NCBI GenBank assembly: GCA_016808115.1
Contig: JAEQBH010004679.1
Coordinates: forward strand, 100,303-164,302
Reading direction: 5' to 3'
Origin: Tetrastigma voinierianum
Lineage: Eukaryota > Streptophyta > Magnoliopsida > Vitales > Vitaceae
DNA length: 64,000 bases
The notes under the pieces were generated by a model. That model did no database searches. It was not told the DNA's origin and saw only the letters and a program-made list of their open reading frames with translations. The translations under genes and the position numbers were made by a program. Of this stretch, positions 33,472 through 48,860 are shown piece by piece. How positions within the stretch are numbered: position 1 is the first letter of the stretch; each line of letters starts with the position of its first letter.

Positions 33472-33878
33472 CTAGTTGCCATTTGTTTTTTTAGCTTTTT
33501 GTTAAAAGCTCGATAGCTTTCAGTATTCAACTCATTTGTTTTTAACTTTTTTAATGATTTATTGATGGTTTTTTTTTAATATTTTGTTGAATAGAAAAAC
33601 CAATTTTTAATGCTTTTTGAATATTTTTTTATTAAGAAAAATCAGATATCATAAAAGAAAATCATATTCTTGTGATCAAATTAAAACATATGTTTCTATC
33701 ATGCAAATTAAATAAAACATATATATTTTAAAAATTTATTGTTTCAAAATTTGGATAAAAATTAAAAAATTGATTTTTTTTTTAAGAAAAAAAACAACAA
33801 AATACTTAATCCTATTAAGTACAATTCAAAACAAAAGTTTTATTTGAAGATTAAGTAAAAAAAAACAACGCACCCTAG
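33472..33878. mobile_element. hAT-like MITE
   Basis: The ends CTAGTTGCCATTTG (left) and, inverted, CTAGGGTGCGTTG (right) are followed inward by T-rich sequence and TACTTAAT-type words. The flanks ATAAACAC and ATAAGTCC agree at five of eight positions, which could be a decayed 8 bp duplication. Non-coding; same kind as 15112-15540. Confidence 0.55.
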
Positions 33879-34424
33879 ATAAGTCCAATTTATAAATCTA
33901 ATAATTTTCATATTTTTTTTATCAAAAAATGACTTATTATGGATAAAATGTTATTTGTCATTTTGAGATATTTACATGTATCTTTGAAAGAAAATGTTAT
34001 TTTTACAAGAAAATAATGGGTATTTTTGTCGTTAAAATTTGTTGAAAAGTTAGATTTTCAAAAGATTTTTTAATCAAATCATCCTCAAAGAAAATGCTAA
34101 ATTAGTGAATTTAATAATTAGAAACTATGAGACACTTGTAGTTTTCTGTTTTTGCTTTTTTTTTTTTTTTTTTTGTAGTTTTTTTTTCATATAACCAATA
34201 AGTTACATCACTATTTTTTATGATTTTTAATTATGTTGTCTATCATGTCTAAAGCATATGGTAGATAACTTAACTATCAAAAGGCAATGACATAGAAAAT
34301 GGGAGGTCCAAATTTGAGTTATAATAAAAACAATAACTAAAATATTTACTTTTTCAAAAAGAAATATTTCTTTAAAACTTACACAAAGAAACACAGAAAA
34401 TATTTCTTTAATATTTCTCAATTC
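33879..34424. other. AT-rich stretch, no gene
   Basis: T- and A-rich sequence including an 18-base T run near 34157-34174. Nothing else recognisable. Confidence 0.5.
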
Positions 34425-34610
34425 CCAAGGTAGTCCAAACCGAGAGGTTCTAAACATTCTCTGACATCTGAACTACAAACATCACTATAAGTAGAAACAC
34501 ACCAAGCCTATGCTATTAGAATTTAACCTCCCACAACCGCCTGCAACTTCTGAATAACAAAAACGGAAAATGATGATGGAACAACAATGGAGGATTCAGG
34601 AAGAAATTGT
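34425..34610 (+). repeat. Diverged duplicate of 32630-32745
   Basis: It shares GGTAGTCCAAACCGAGAGG, TTCTAAACA, AGTAGAA, AACCGCCTGCAACTT and ACAACAATGGAG with 32630-32745, with insertions between blocks. Two about 100 bp segments 1.8 kb apart therefore derive from one 5' region. Confidence 0.6.
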
Positions 34611-34739
34611 TAAATTGGCATTATATTATAGAAAGAAAAATAACAATTTAAATCTGAACTTTTACTACTTTGTCATTTATATTCAGAACTAAATTTTTTT
34701 TTTAAATATATATACTTTCATTTTAATATCACTCCTAGT

Positions 34740-35060
34740 GTAGGACATTAGATTTTAAAATATGTGAATAATTAAGTTATAACACTTGTGAAGATTAATC
34801 ATAGGTTGTATGATCAAAATATAATTTTACAGGGCTAATTTACAAAGATAATGCAATTCGAATGACTTAAAAACCTCATAATCACAACAAATTTCTATAA
34901 TAAAAATTATTTGGTTCTAAGAGTCCAACAATAAAAAGTAATAATTTAATTATTGGGAGTTATGATTTAGAAAGGCATAAAGTCAATTGAACAAATTTAT
35001 ATAACTCATATCTACTATTACATTACCCTTCCTCCATATCAATATTCACCTTTTAACTTT
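34740..35060 (+). repeat. AT-rich dispersed repeat, copy 1
   Basis: It shares an ordered set of words with copies at 35390-35970 and 38080-38774: TTTTAAAATATGTGAA, GTGAAGATTA, TCACAACAAATTTCT, AATAATTTAATTATTGGGAG, TCTACTATTACATT. Non-coding; class unknown. Confidence 0.65.
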
Positions 35061-35389
35061 TTTCTGTAGATACATTATACTTACTCTTTGAATGTATAAA
35101 ACACGTGAAAACCATTTCTAAATTTAAATACAAAGCAATGTGATGGAATAATCTCTCTCGACGGATTCGCTCTTACTAAGCCAGTCAGGAATGCATTGAG
35201 CTGAAGAAGTTCCACAAGCATTTCGTTTCCCATTTGGACCTCGACCTGTGTCATATCACAAAAGTCCTCATTTCAAACAATCCTTTCTCATGAGGTCGAA
35301 GATGAGCATGATATCACTATTTTATGCATCCCACTCATTCTGCCTTCTACAATCACAAACTTTGATTTTAAGTATAAGGAAACAAATTA

Positions 35390-35970
35390 TGACCAATTTT
35401 GAATGATTGATTTGTCCTTTTTGCATCTCTATTTAATTTCCTCTAATATTTCAATGGAAAATAATACTATTATAATTATATTAATGTGGATTGTTGATAT
35501 AGATGAATTGAAAACCTGTTCTTACTTGTTATGGTATTTATAACTTTACCCAATATATTATTCATCACAATGTATTTGTTTTAACTGGTAAACTGAATTA
35601 CATTTTAAAATATGTGAACAAGTCATAACATTTATACTTTATTTGTGAAGATTAGTCACAAGTTATGTGTTCAAAATATGATTTATAAGGTAGTATAGAA
35701 AATAATGTTGTTAAAATGATTAAAAAACTCATGATCACAACAAATTTCTTTAATAAAAAATTATTTGGTGAAAAGTTTAGTGATGAAAAATAATAATTTA
35801 ACTATTGGGAGCTATGATTTGAAAAGGCAACAATCAATTATATAATTCTATAATTAATAATTAAAACTTGTACAGCAAACCTATTAAGGTGAAAATGGTA
35901 AAACGTGACTGACTTAATGGGCCATTTTGACTAAGCGGATTCTTGTATAATGATTATTCATTTCCATAAA
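35390..35970 (+). repeat. AT-rich dispersed repeat, copy 2
   Basis: A longer copy including the upstream part (TTTCCTCTAATATTTCAATGG) shared with 38190-38215. Its right part (AAAACTTGTACAGCAAACC ... GACTTAATGGGCCATTTTG) is shared with 43405-43480, showing that copy 3 continued across the solo LTR insertion at 38775. Confidence 0.65.
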
Positions 35971-36744
35971 ATTAACACCGATATATTCAACTTCAAATAT
36001 ACATTTTTTACTTTTTATTTCTAAAACAAATTGAAAGAGAAAATCATCAAATAGTATTTAAAATTTTTATGTATTCCACGCCACTAACAATATCTCTTTT
36101 TTTAGAACCGGAGTAAGAGGTATTCTAGTTACTAATTGGGTGAATATCAAACGCAGAGCCAACTCTCAACTCGTCATAGGTTTTGAACCGATTTATTATG
36201 CTATTAACCCGGATATTATTTCATTTTTTATGGTTTTTTACGATTTTGATTTTATATTTATATTAATTTATTACCGGTTTGAATCAATAAATTTATTTTT
36301 CTATTAAAAAAACACACACACACAATAACTCTTTTTGGTTATGATGAGGATATGAACTTGTTTCTCCATAAAATTTCTTCTTTCAAAGGTTTTAAAAAAT
36401 TAAAATACGAATAATCATCTAAAAGTAACTTTTCACCATAAAATTTCTACAAGATTAAAATTAAGTGTTTAGAATAAAGTTAGCCATTAGTGGCAGCACA
36501 GTTGGCTTTTAGATATAGGTAACATTGATCCTAGGAAATGATCCAGGGTTTGACAAATGGTCCAAAAATAAGTTATAATATTGTTGGAATTAGTTAGGTG
36601 AGGTGATTTTCAATGCTAGGTAAAAAAGGTTTTGCTTAATTTCAATGAATACATATCGGTATATATTATAATGATGATTAATGTTGTACAATGATAATTT
36701 CACCATTCTCAGCATTTTCATGCAATGGTTAATGAAATTGAAAC

Positions 36745-36747
<3 letters not shown>

Positions 36748-36815
<68 letters not shown>
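36748..36815. repeat. (TA)n microsatellite
   Basis: About 66 bp of TA repeats. Open frames through it on both strands are artefacts of the dinucleotide repeat. Confidence 0.95.
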
Positions 36816-36816
<1 letters not shown>

Positions 36817-37990
36817 CCTCAAAATTGTTTTTAGAAAAAGGAAAAAGGTATGTAATACCATTTAGGGGAAACAATTTAAAAAATATGAAAAAAAAATCAT
36901 TTAATAGTGTTGAAAAATCGCTTATAATATTTTATGGAGAAATACTATATAGGTAACAAAAAGAAATGAAAACACTTTAATTAAAAATAGTTTGGAATAG
37001 AAACATTATTTAAATCATAGATAAAAATGTTTGTGAATTGATAATAATATACTAAATTGAAAATATGTTTAATATTAGTGCTATAATTATTTAAATCAAA
37101 TGTATTCATTGATGTAAAAATAATTTGTAATATATGAAATTATTTTTTAATGTTTATATTTTACATTTAATTATCATATAAATGACATAAGAAGTTAAAA
37201 ACATGTTATTTTTTCCAACCAAAGACAATTCCTCAAATATCACAGTATTTTAACATATAGCAAAAGTAAGCTTATTATGATAACATTTGCAGAAGATAGG
37301 AAACCTAATTTAATTTCAATACTCCAATATTGGAATTATAATACTAATTGACTAACTAAATGAGTCCAAACCTCTTAATGTGTTGTAGTAAAATTAAATT
37401 AATGAGTTTTATGATATTTATAGGTTTGATGAACAAATATCTCTCCATTTTATTCCCAAGAGGAGGCATTTAATCCCAGCATATGATGTCATTGTACCTG
37501 TGCATCTATATTGTATGTTTATGTTTGAGTTCCTTTTTTCCTTGTCCCATTAATAGGGCGTCTTAGTACACTTGTCCCTAGTTTTAAAATAAATAAATAA
37601 TTAAAATTCTAACTTACACAAATTGGATATTATAATAAATTATCAAAGTTAAAAATTACTCAAAGTAATGATTGAGTAATAAGCATTATAAGATTGTTAT
37701 TCTTCCTCCATTTTAAAATTAAAAATGAATTCAATATTTTAATTTTTCTTAATTTAGAATTTTTATTTTTTATAAATATAATAAATAACAAATGCATGTT
37801 TTAAAAATTAAGAAGAAACAATAACTAATTTTGGCAAGAATATTGTGAATTAACAATGTGAACATTACATGTTTTTTAACTTTCTATAATGGCTTACCCC
37901 ATCCACCCATGTAGTAAATATTGAGGTTGATCCAACCATGGTGTGGACATTGGGTGTGATGACTTCCAACCACTTAAGGTTTAGATATCG
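36816..37990. other. AT-rich sequence, no gene
   Basis: No open frame of interest and no element ends recognised. The segment before the (TA)n tract (36640-36745) is related to 44040-44160 (GAATACATAT, CATTCTCA-CATTT, ATGGTTAATGA). Confidence 0.45.
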
Positions 37991-37998
37991 AACCTAAA

Positions 37999-38085
37999 GA
38001 CATTTGATCATATAGATTTTTAAGTTTCAAGGCAAGTGAAAGACATTTGGATCATATAGATTTTCAAGTTTCAAGGCAAGTGAAA
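37999..38085. repeat. 43/44 bp tandem duplication
   Basis: The unit AGACATTTG-ATCATATAGATTTT-AAGTTTCAAGGCAAGTGAA occurs twice in a row with two differences. Confidence 0.85.
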
Positions 38086-38774
38086 CTACGTTCTAAAGAT
38101 ATCTCAATTTCTTAGGTTTTAAATATAAGAAAACACATTATGAATAGGGAGCATTAACTTATCATATTCACATCTTCATTTAATTTAATTTAATTTCCTC
38201 TAATATTTCAATGGTAAATAGTACCATTCTAATTATATAAGGTGGATTTGTTTATATAGATGAATCAAAACAACCTCTTTTGTATTATATGTGTACTGTG
38301 GTGGTATTTGTACCTATATAGCTTTATCAAACACTTATCTTAATCATCACACTATATTTATGTTAATTAGTAAAATAAGTTGTATGTGAATGAGTGTCAT
38401 AACATTTGTACTTACTTGTAAAGATTAATCATAATTTTATGATCAAAATATGATTTATAAGGCTAGTGTACAAAGATAATGGAATTGAAATGATTTAAAA
38501 ACTCATAATCATAAATTTCTATAAAAAAAGTTGATCAAGAGTCCAACAATGAAAATAATAATTTAACTATTGAGAGATATGATTTTAAAAAGTAAAAGTC
38601 GATTATATAAATTTAGTAAACTAATATCTACTATTACACTAATCTTTCTCGTTCATCAATAGTTAACTTTATTTTTTTCAGGGATACATTGGGATCTTAT
38701 TCTATGTTATGAGGTTCAATATTTAACTATTTTTGTTTCAAAATTTGACCTACATTTCAACATAAAGAAGATTA
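38080..38774 (+). repeat. AT-rich dispersed repeat, copy 3 (continues at 43381)
   Basis: It is collinear with 35340-35880. It is interrupted at 38774 by the family C solo LTR and continues at 43381-43530, where the AAAACTTGTACGC and GACTTAATGGGCC words of copy 2 reappear in order. Confidence 0.65.
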
Positions 38775-40032
38775 TGTGATGCCCCAAATCCCGGAGGTCC
38801 CGTTGACCACCGTCAACTCGCGAAAAACCTATATGTCTTATATCATGAGACCCCTACATGAGTAAAAATGACCACTTGGGCCCATACATCAATACTCACC
38901 AAAAATCTAACCAACTATATTACAATAGTTCAAGAGTTGATTACATCACTCTTAATACAAACGTATATTAAAATTTAGAATTCTAATACATGTTTTACAA
39001 AATAATCAATCAGCTTACATCGGCTTTCTTCTCTCAAAAGCGGCTCTAATGAGCGCCCGTCTCCCGAACACCCGTGACCGAAAGGGGGATCCCACCACTG
39101 GTGAACAATGCCCGCAGCTGATAATCTCCTGCTACTTCGTTACTTCCTCACCTAAGTGCTTATGCAATGGCAAACCAACATTCAAGCAAAACATATATGT
39201 TCCTACTCAAATGTCTACATGCCCAATCCCATGTCTCGAGTGCTCACCGACTCCCTCATACATGCCTAAGCCATGTATGAAAATCATTTTCCAAACAAAA
39301 ATATTTGTTTTAATTATAGGCAACTCTCCGATATAAATACGTTGGACAATCCTCCAAGGTGAATTTGTTGGGTAACTCTCCGAAACAGTTCATGGGCCCC
39401 TTCGACGTGAATTGTTGGACAATTTTTCCAACACAATTTTTCGGACAACTTTCCGATAAAATTATTATTTTTAATAATTTTACAAAAGAATTCATCGTTT
39501 GGACAACCCTCCGATTTATTTGTTATGCACTCACACCTACTATTCTAGGGTGCCCCGGTGCATATGAAATGCATTATGCCATTTTCATACCACATATGTC
39601 AATATATCAATCATGAATATATTAACAAAATTCACATCCTAACCACATGCTATTTATTCATGGCAATAACATCACAATTAGCTCACATGGGCTAATAAAC
39701 AATTTAATTCCCATGGCTCACACACAATTATATTTCATATAATTTAAACAACATGTTAACATATTAAATTCCATACATTAACATATTATTTTCCACACAA
39801 CTCAAGCCATTCATTTTAAGCAAATTCACATGAACGTTTTCGGTCCAACTACAATCCAGACTGTTGTTAATAGTCCCAAACCGAGCAGTGGGCTGTCTGT
39901 GAGCAGCCCTCTCATTCGGCCTCACAACACCCAAGCCATTAATAAGGCTCTTAAACCGAAAATAAACCGAGTAGGAGAAGACCCCTACCTTCCGGAGTTT
40001 GTCGAAACTCTACAAAACCCATCTACACGTAG
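38775..40032 (-). repeat. Family C solo LTR, part 1 (LTR 3' portion on minus)
   Basis: On the minus strand the LTR ends GGGGCATCACA at 38775. It contains the tail motifs common to families B and C (reverse of CTTGGGCCCATACATCA near 38875-38895, CGGCTTTCTTCTC near 39020, and the tandem GGACAA-TCCTCC/TTCCGA words at 39330-39520). Part 2 is at 42797-43380. Flanks GATTA (38770-38774) and AATTA (43381-43385) agree in four of five bases. Without the inner insertion it is about 1.84 kb. Confidence 0.8.
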
Positions 40033-40333
40033 TGTAACGAATTCGCACTAAATAATAAGGCAAGTTTTTAACACGCTTGACCAAGTTTGACTAAGTTTGA
40101 CTAAATTTGACCAACAATTAGTATGTCGGTCCAAGTTGACTTTTCAAGGATGAAGAATTTTGGGTTAATTTAAGACACTATCTGCAGGCCTCGGCCGATA
40201 CGGAAGCCCATAGACTGGTTGAACGCCAAACCGACTTACTGATAAAAGTTATGGCCTTGAGAAGTTCAAACAACAAAGATTTTTCTTCGTTGTCCAAGCT
40301 ACCCGGTTTTTACTTGAAAGCAACCCTAGGCTC

Positions 40334-40340
40334 TATATAA
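40334..40340 (+). promoter_or_regulatory. TATA box of the family D LTR
   Basis: TATATAA in CTCTATATAAACC, within the LTR and upstream of its leader-like part. This is a typical position for LTR-driven transcription. Confidence 0.55.
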
Positions 40341-41338
40341 ACCTAGTTTTGCGTGCCAAATAGAACCTTAGCCCCAAAACACCCATTTTCAGCTCCAAAA
40401 CCCTAGGAAAGTTCCCTAAAACTCGAGGACTCCGAATCAGTCGCTTTCGACCGTTCGTGCCAACTGTTTTGGCCGGAGACGATTCGCCACCTCTCTTGAT
40501 GCACGCGCCACCCGTAGGAGCTCCACCACTGGGGCGACCTTGGTCGTGAAATTTCACTACGAACCGGCCACGGACGCGCCAGACGGCCGCCGAACATGGC
40601 ACGGCCACTAATTGGTCGCCGCTTTCTTCATTTTTCGGCCATTCTAGGCCAACCCATACCTCCCTCCCCCCATTTTTGGACCCTTTGAACTCATTCCCGT
40701 GGTCCTTTTTCGCAGATTCCTCACCGTTTGAAAGATACGACGAAAACAAGTTTGGCCGACTGGCTGATTCAGCTTTCGCCAATTACATCAACTTTTGACC
40801 AAGGTAAGGGTACTTCGTGGTTCCTCGCCTTCGGGCTTTCGTTTGATATAAATTTTGTAAATTTTGGACGTCGTTTGGTTAGTTTTCCATTTTTGGGTCA
40901 TTTAAGGTAATTACCGAAAGTGTTTGGACTGAAATTGGACACCAATTGGTCAAATTAGGCAAAATTGAAGTTGGATTGGTGAAATTGGATATTTTTATGA
41001 TTTATTGGAAGGTTCAATTTCGAAACAAATTAGCCTCCCTGTGTAAAAAGCTCCTAATTTTGATACGAGTCTATAGGGCATACACGTATAATCGACTCCG
41101 GCTGAGTCTAATTTAGATAGTTTCATAGTTCTAAAAATTATTATAAGACATTTGGGGCATTCCAATGTCTTTGGTTTAGTTATTGGAGCCTAAATGATAT
41201 TTTTATTATATTACAGGCATTCACGCTGAGCCTGGAGACGATCCTGCACGGGAGCAAGACTGAGTATCTGTAGTCTGTGAGTGATTGATGTGTTCTAAAT
41301 GCTTTGGGGTATTGTTATGATAGATAATTGTGGTTAAT

Positions 41339-41343
<5 letters not shown>

Positions 41344-41411
<68 letters not shown>
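41344..41411. repeat. (TA)n microsatellite
   Basis: About 66 bp of TA repeats within the family D LTR. Confidence 0.95.
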
Positions 41412-41414
<3 letters not shown>

Positions 41415-42796
41415 TGATCTAGATGGTTGGTCACATAAATATAATTATCTATTTTTATATAAACAAGTTATCTTTTTTCATGTGAATTTTGTCAACATTT
41501 TAAATATTTGACATTTTATCGAGTTCATGGATAAATTTGTGGTATTTAAATAATTTGGTACATGGATTGAGGTTTTAAAAACCACTTTGAAAATTTATTG
41601 ATTTAAGAAATGGATTTTAAGATTTTATGATTTTAAGTATGTTAAATATTGTTAAAGTTCTTTATGTGCTTAAAATTGGTTATGGTGAATATTTTCTATC
41701 AGGGTATTTCTCTCGATTTTCGAGATGAATTGATGAATTAAAATTCATCAATATATTTGATCGAGTTGTTGAAATTAAGTTTATAAATTCTTAATTTATA
41801 ATACAAAGACGCGAAAAGTATATGTGAGTAAGGATACCGTGGTTGGTTGTTATAAATTGATGTACCATATATACCGTAGGTTCGATTCGTGATTTATTAC
41901 GTTGCGTAATCGGGTTTGCCATGGTGTCGTGAGGTTGGTTTCATCCAACGATTATATATTATTTCCATGGCCGTGAGGTCGAGTTTACCGACGGTTCATC
42001 ATTATTATTATTACCACGGCACCTCTCGAGGTTGAGGGTCGTGAGGTGGGGTATTTCACGGTTTATGATGGGTATATGGTATGGTACATTGTTAGACCTC
42101 GGAGTGTTTGGCGCAACCATTTCAATATTTTATATTATATATTAGATACGATTATTCACATAATGTTTATATATTTTATGTCACTTATTATAACTTATAC
42201 TTTATATACTTATAATCTTGAGCATGAATTTCATATTGTTGACTTGGTATAAGTTCGGGTTTTGTGAAATGGGTTTAAACTAGAACCTATTAAAAGAAAG
42301 GGACGTGAGGCCTCGAGAAAATGAATTTTCGAAAAATAAAACATTATTTTCCTTATAAATTATGCCACTCACTTTGTATTGTTTTAAACTGCTTCTAGTC
42401 TCAGCAAAGCTCAGAGACTACCATGCCGCATTCTACATCACTCTTTCTGCAAAAGCTGCAGTATTCCATCTTATCTATCTGTCTTTATTTTATTGGACTT
42501 ATGTATTTCATTTGTACCCCTAAATTTGCAAACACTCTTAGAATGCTATGATCTTAGTATTAAACTCATATGAGTCTTTATTATGTGTGTTTGTGGTTAT
42601 GACTTACAAGAAATAGGCTCGCTAGGATTTGAGTCGCTTGTGAGATCTTTATATATATTTCTCGTATATTATATTAATGCATGTGTCTACTTTCTTCTTA
42701 AAGTGGGTTCCATTGATATTCCCTGACACAAAGGGGACTTCACTAGGCGGGACCACCTAGGAAATCCTGGAAGGGTATCCGGGTAGGGTCCTGTCA

Positions 42797-43380
42797 CGTA
42801 GCCCTTACCGTGGGGAGCAACTTTGCTTCTTACCTCGCGGGAAACCAACGGTCCGATCGCCGAGAAATTTAGAGATAAGTTGGAGCCTCTCTCTCTAAAA
42901 ATCCCTTCCTTTCTCTCTCTTTCCTTTTCTCTATTTTGCTTCTTCCAACCGGACAAAGAGCTTGTCAAGACGTGACAAAGAGACTGTTATCCAACGCCAC
43001 ATGTCCAACTCTAAGTGGCTCATGGGATTACACCTTATTCTCTTATCCACCTACTTTGGATTTTCATCCAATGGCATCATGTCATGCGTCCACCCATGGC
43101 CCACACTTGAGCTCATGTTTGTCTAACTCTGCACATGACACGTAAAATTTTGAGCCACCAAAATGTGCTGGAAGTGTCCCGCACTATTCCCGTTGTTCGA
43201 AAACGTGAAATTCCGACCATCTCAGAATCTCGACGAAATTCGACGTGGTAGCTAGATTTCGTGAGACGATTCCAACGGTGAAGTCCGTTTCGTCATCCGA
43301 CATCTAGAAAAATTCCGGATTTGGACCAAAATTACTATTTTACCCTTTTTCAGAAGATTAGAATTTTCTCGGGTTTTACA
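42797..43380 (-). repeat. Family C solo LTR, part 2 (LTR 5' portion on minus)
   Basis: It closely parallels 63470-64000 (ATCCACCTACTTTGG / ATCCATTTACTTTGG, ACGTGAAATTCCGAC, AATTCGACGTGGTAGC). On minus the LTR begins TGTAAAACCCGAG at 43380. Confidence 0.8.
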
Positions 43381-43569
43381 AATTATATTTCTCATATTTA
43401 GTATTTAAAACTTGTACGCAAAGCCTATATATTAAGGTGAAAGAATAAATAGAAAGATTGACTTAATGGGCCATTTTGGATAAGAGGGCTCATGGAATGA
43501 TGATCATGATTCATATTCTTTCGCATGAAAGATGATACTAAGGGATTCAAGTTCTAATAATTTTTTTTC

Positions 43570-43829
43570 ACAACTAAGTATTTTGTTAAAATATAATAAA
43601 TCAGGACAATTTGGGGACTCAAACCTGGGACGTTCCCTTCCCTAGATGTCCTCCATTTTTTAAAGAATTTTGTTACAATATAGTAACCTATCTCAATTTG
43701 GACTCGAACATGAGACCCATCCCTTCCCTAGATGTCCTTCATTTTTAAAAAAAAAAACTTTGTTATAATGTAGTAAACTATTCTTATTGGAACTTGAATC
43801 TGAGACCCCTCCTTCCCTAAACTTCCTCC

Positions 43830-43835
<6 letters not shown>
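43570..43835. repeat. 86-89 bp tandem repeat, about three units
   Basis: The words GGACTC(G)AA-C-TGGGAC/TGAGACC, CCCTTCCCTAGATGTCCT and TTTTTAAA recur with spacing 86 and 89 bp (anchor CCTAGATGTC at 43641 and 43727, CCTAAACTTC at 43816). Related units recur at 44440-44610. The GGACTCGAAC word resembles an inverted tRNA B box but is part of the repeat unit. Confidence 0.7.
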
Positions 43836-47112
<3,277 letters not shown>

Positions 47113-48440
47113 ATCCAGGACGTGAGCTTGGTAATGATTACCTTAGGAGCTCAACAGGAGCCAGTATACGAATACTAAGGCTTGAGGGACTCGGGGCTTA
47201 GGCCATGGTCATGAGGGTGTAGGGACATCACAAATTGCATACTCGATGTTGTGGTTTAGGTATGCGACACTAGTGAAGTCACGAGACAAAAGCAGTAACA
47301 CCGCATGCATGGTGTTTACGTGTGATTGTGTGTATAATATGAGTGATGTGTGATCATATGTTGTGTATGAATTGTGATTGAAATTGTATGCTTGGTGAAT
47401 AGCATAGGAAAGATGTTGAACACTAGGGTCGAGAAAATGTAACCTTAGGTGTTCGAGAAATTTTGGAAAAAATGGTCCAAAATTAAATGAATGTGAAGGA
47501 ATTTTTTTCTAAGGTTTTACAAAGGTAAACTGAAAATTAAATAAAATAAATCTTAATAAATTTATTTGGTTTAATTGAAATGAATTTTTTTTTCGGGGTA
47601 GTTTTTCTAGTAGGCAAAAATGAAAAAAAAAAATTTGTGGAGCGAAAAAAAAAGAAAAGAGAAGCTTGGGTGTGGAGCTAGAATGGATACGCTCTGGCCT
47701 GGGCCAAGAAGCAGCATGGCGCCATCCAAGGGCCACGACACCGCTCAGACTCACATGACACTACCGAGCTCGCCCATGATACGGCCATCAAGGCCACGAT
47801 ATGACGCCAAGGCTGCGGCGGCGGTAGCCACAAGGCGGCGCGCATGGCCCGCCATGCGGTCACGCATACAATTGTTGTATCGCGGAGCCGAGGAGGGCCA
47901 CCGCAGTCGCGATACAATGTAGCTGTGGGCCGCTGATACAAAGCTCAACGCTCCCGCGACACGGCTAGCAGGCGCGACACGCTACGGCAATAAGTGAGAT
48001 ATAGCCCGCGCATGTCCCTTGCGGCCGTATGTCGCGATATAGGTCGCGACACGCCGAACATAAAGCCGCGACACGGCTCCATGACACGGTCACGACATGG
48101 CCGGGCTCACGCAGCGGCACGCAGGCCGGGCTAGTGGCGGCGCACCACGGCAGAAAATCAACCTGGGCTTTCACTCAGCCACATCGCTCGAACACTGCCA
48201 GATTAATCGCTCATGAACACTGCCTACGAAAGCACCGCCATTTAGGTCATTAAAAAAAATAAAATAAAATCTTTCAAAAATGAAATTTTCTAAAGTAAAA
48301 TTTTGTCGTATACGACGAATGTATTGAATTATTGTCTTACATTTCTATGAATGAAAGGATATTGTGTATGAAATAATTTTGTATATTAATGTCTCTGGCC
48401 GTGATTACGCCTGTAGATACCGCATTGAATATTAACTTGC
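47113..48440 (+). other. Element B 5' leader with GC-rich degenerate repeat
   Basis: It lies between LTR and gag. The first 550 bp is AT-rich and featureless. 47690-48175 is strikingly rich in G, C and CG and consists of variations on ACGACAC / CGCGACACGGC / ACGATATG spaced about 15-25 bp apart. Both strands are open here by composition (for example 47620-47922), so these frames are not taken as genes. Confidence 0.6.
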
Positions 48441-48860
48441 TATTTGACATGTGTAGATGGCTAGTCGAGGGCGAGGACGTAGAGGGCGTCCATCGTGGTA
48501 CCGGTAAGGCACCACCAAGATTTGACTAGCAGCCTTTGGCCGAGGTCAGAGGGATCAAGGGCCGGCCGCTATTACACAAAGCAGCAACAGCCAAGGAGGC
48601 AACCGAGTAACCTCTAGGAGGCTCGGCACATCATCCTCCGACCTTCAGCTGTGGGGAGGAGATCCGATGGTATGCACTACTGCCCGCGTGCCGAGAAGGT
48701 GTTGGAGGCTATGGAGATCGCTCCGATACGACTAGGATCGTACTAGCCGCGCTCCAGCCAGAGGGGCGAGGCCTGGGCATGGTGGAACTGGGCAAAGACC
48801 TCTAGAGATCTAGATGCAATGGGGCAGAGTTCCATGATCTTTTCATGGGCAAGAGTGTTA
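48440..48860 (+). pseudogene. Element B gag (broken)
   Basis: A plausible start is ATGGCTAGTCGAGG at 48459. Then, in shifting frames, EKVLEAMEI near 48690-48720, a RAWWNW-like core near 48775-48795 (AWAWWNWAKTSRDLDAM) and further gag words to 48850. The W-x-x-F capsid part downstream appears deleted: protease-like words start already at 48860, so gag is much shorter than the family norm. Confidence 0.6.

Larger units (their letters stand above)
40033..42796 (+). mobile_element. Family D solo LTR (2.76 kb)
   Basis: It starts TGTAACGAATTC and ends GGGTCCTGTCA, with an exact CGTAG duplication on both sides (40028-40032, 42797-42801). No gag-pol motifs occur inside. A TATA box (CTCTATATAAACC, 40331-40343) is followed by a leader-like, CG-rich segment, as in a gypsy LTR. 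A 149-codon open frame on the opposite strand (40333-40782) overlaps this leader and is not considered a gene. It sits inside the family C LTR, whose sequence (ACACGTAG / CCCTTACCG) is restored across the insertion, as seen in the uninterrupted B LTR (CACGCGTAGCCCTCGCG, near 60430-60455, reversed). Confidence 0.82.

Noticed and set aside
36590..36956. Frames rich in YI dipeptides through a (TA)n tract
   Set aside because: The dinucleotide repeat translates without stops in both directions; same for 20474-20662 and 54130-54451.
40333..40782. 149-codon open frame on minus
   Set aside because: It lies within the leader-like part of the family D LTR, opposite a TATA box and leader, in CG-rich sequence; no protein family recognised.
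47620..48253. Several 65-100 codon frames on both strands
   Set aside because: Both strands are open because of the CG-rich degenerate repeat; composition artefact.
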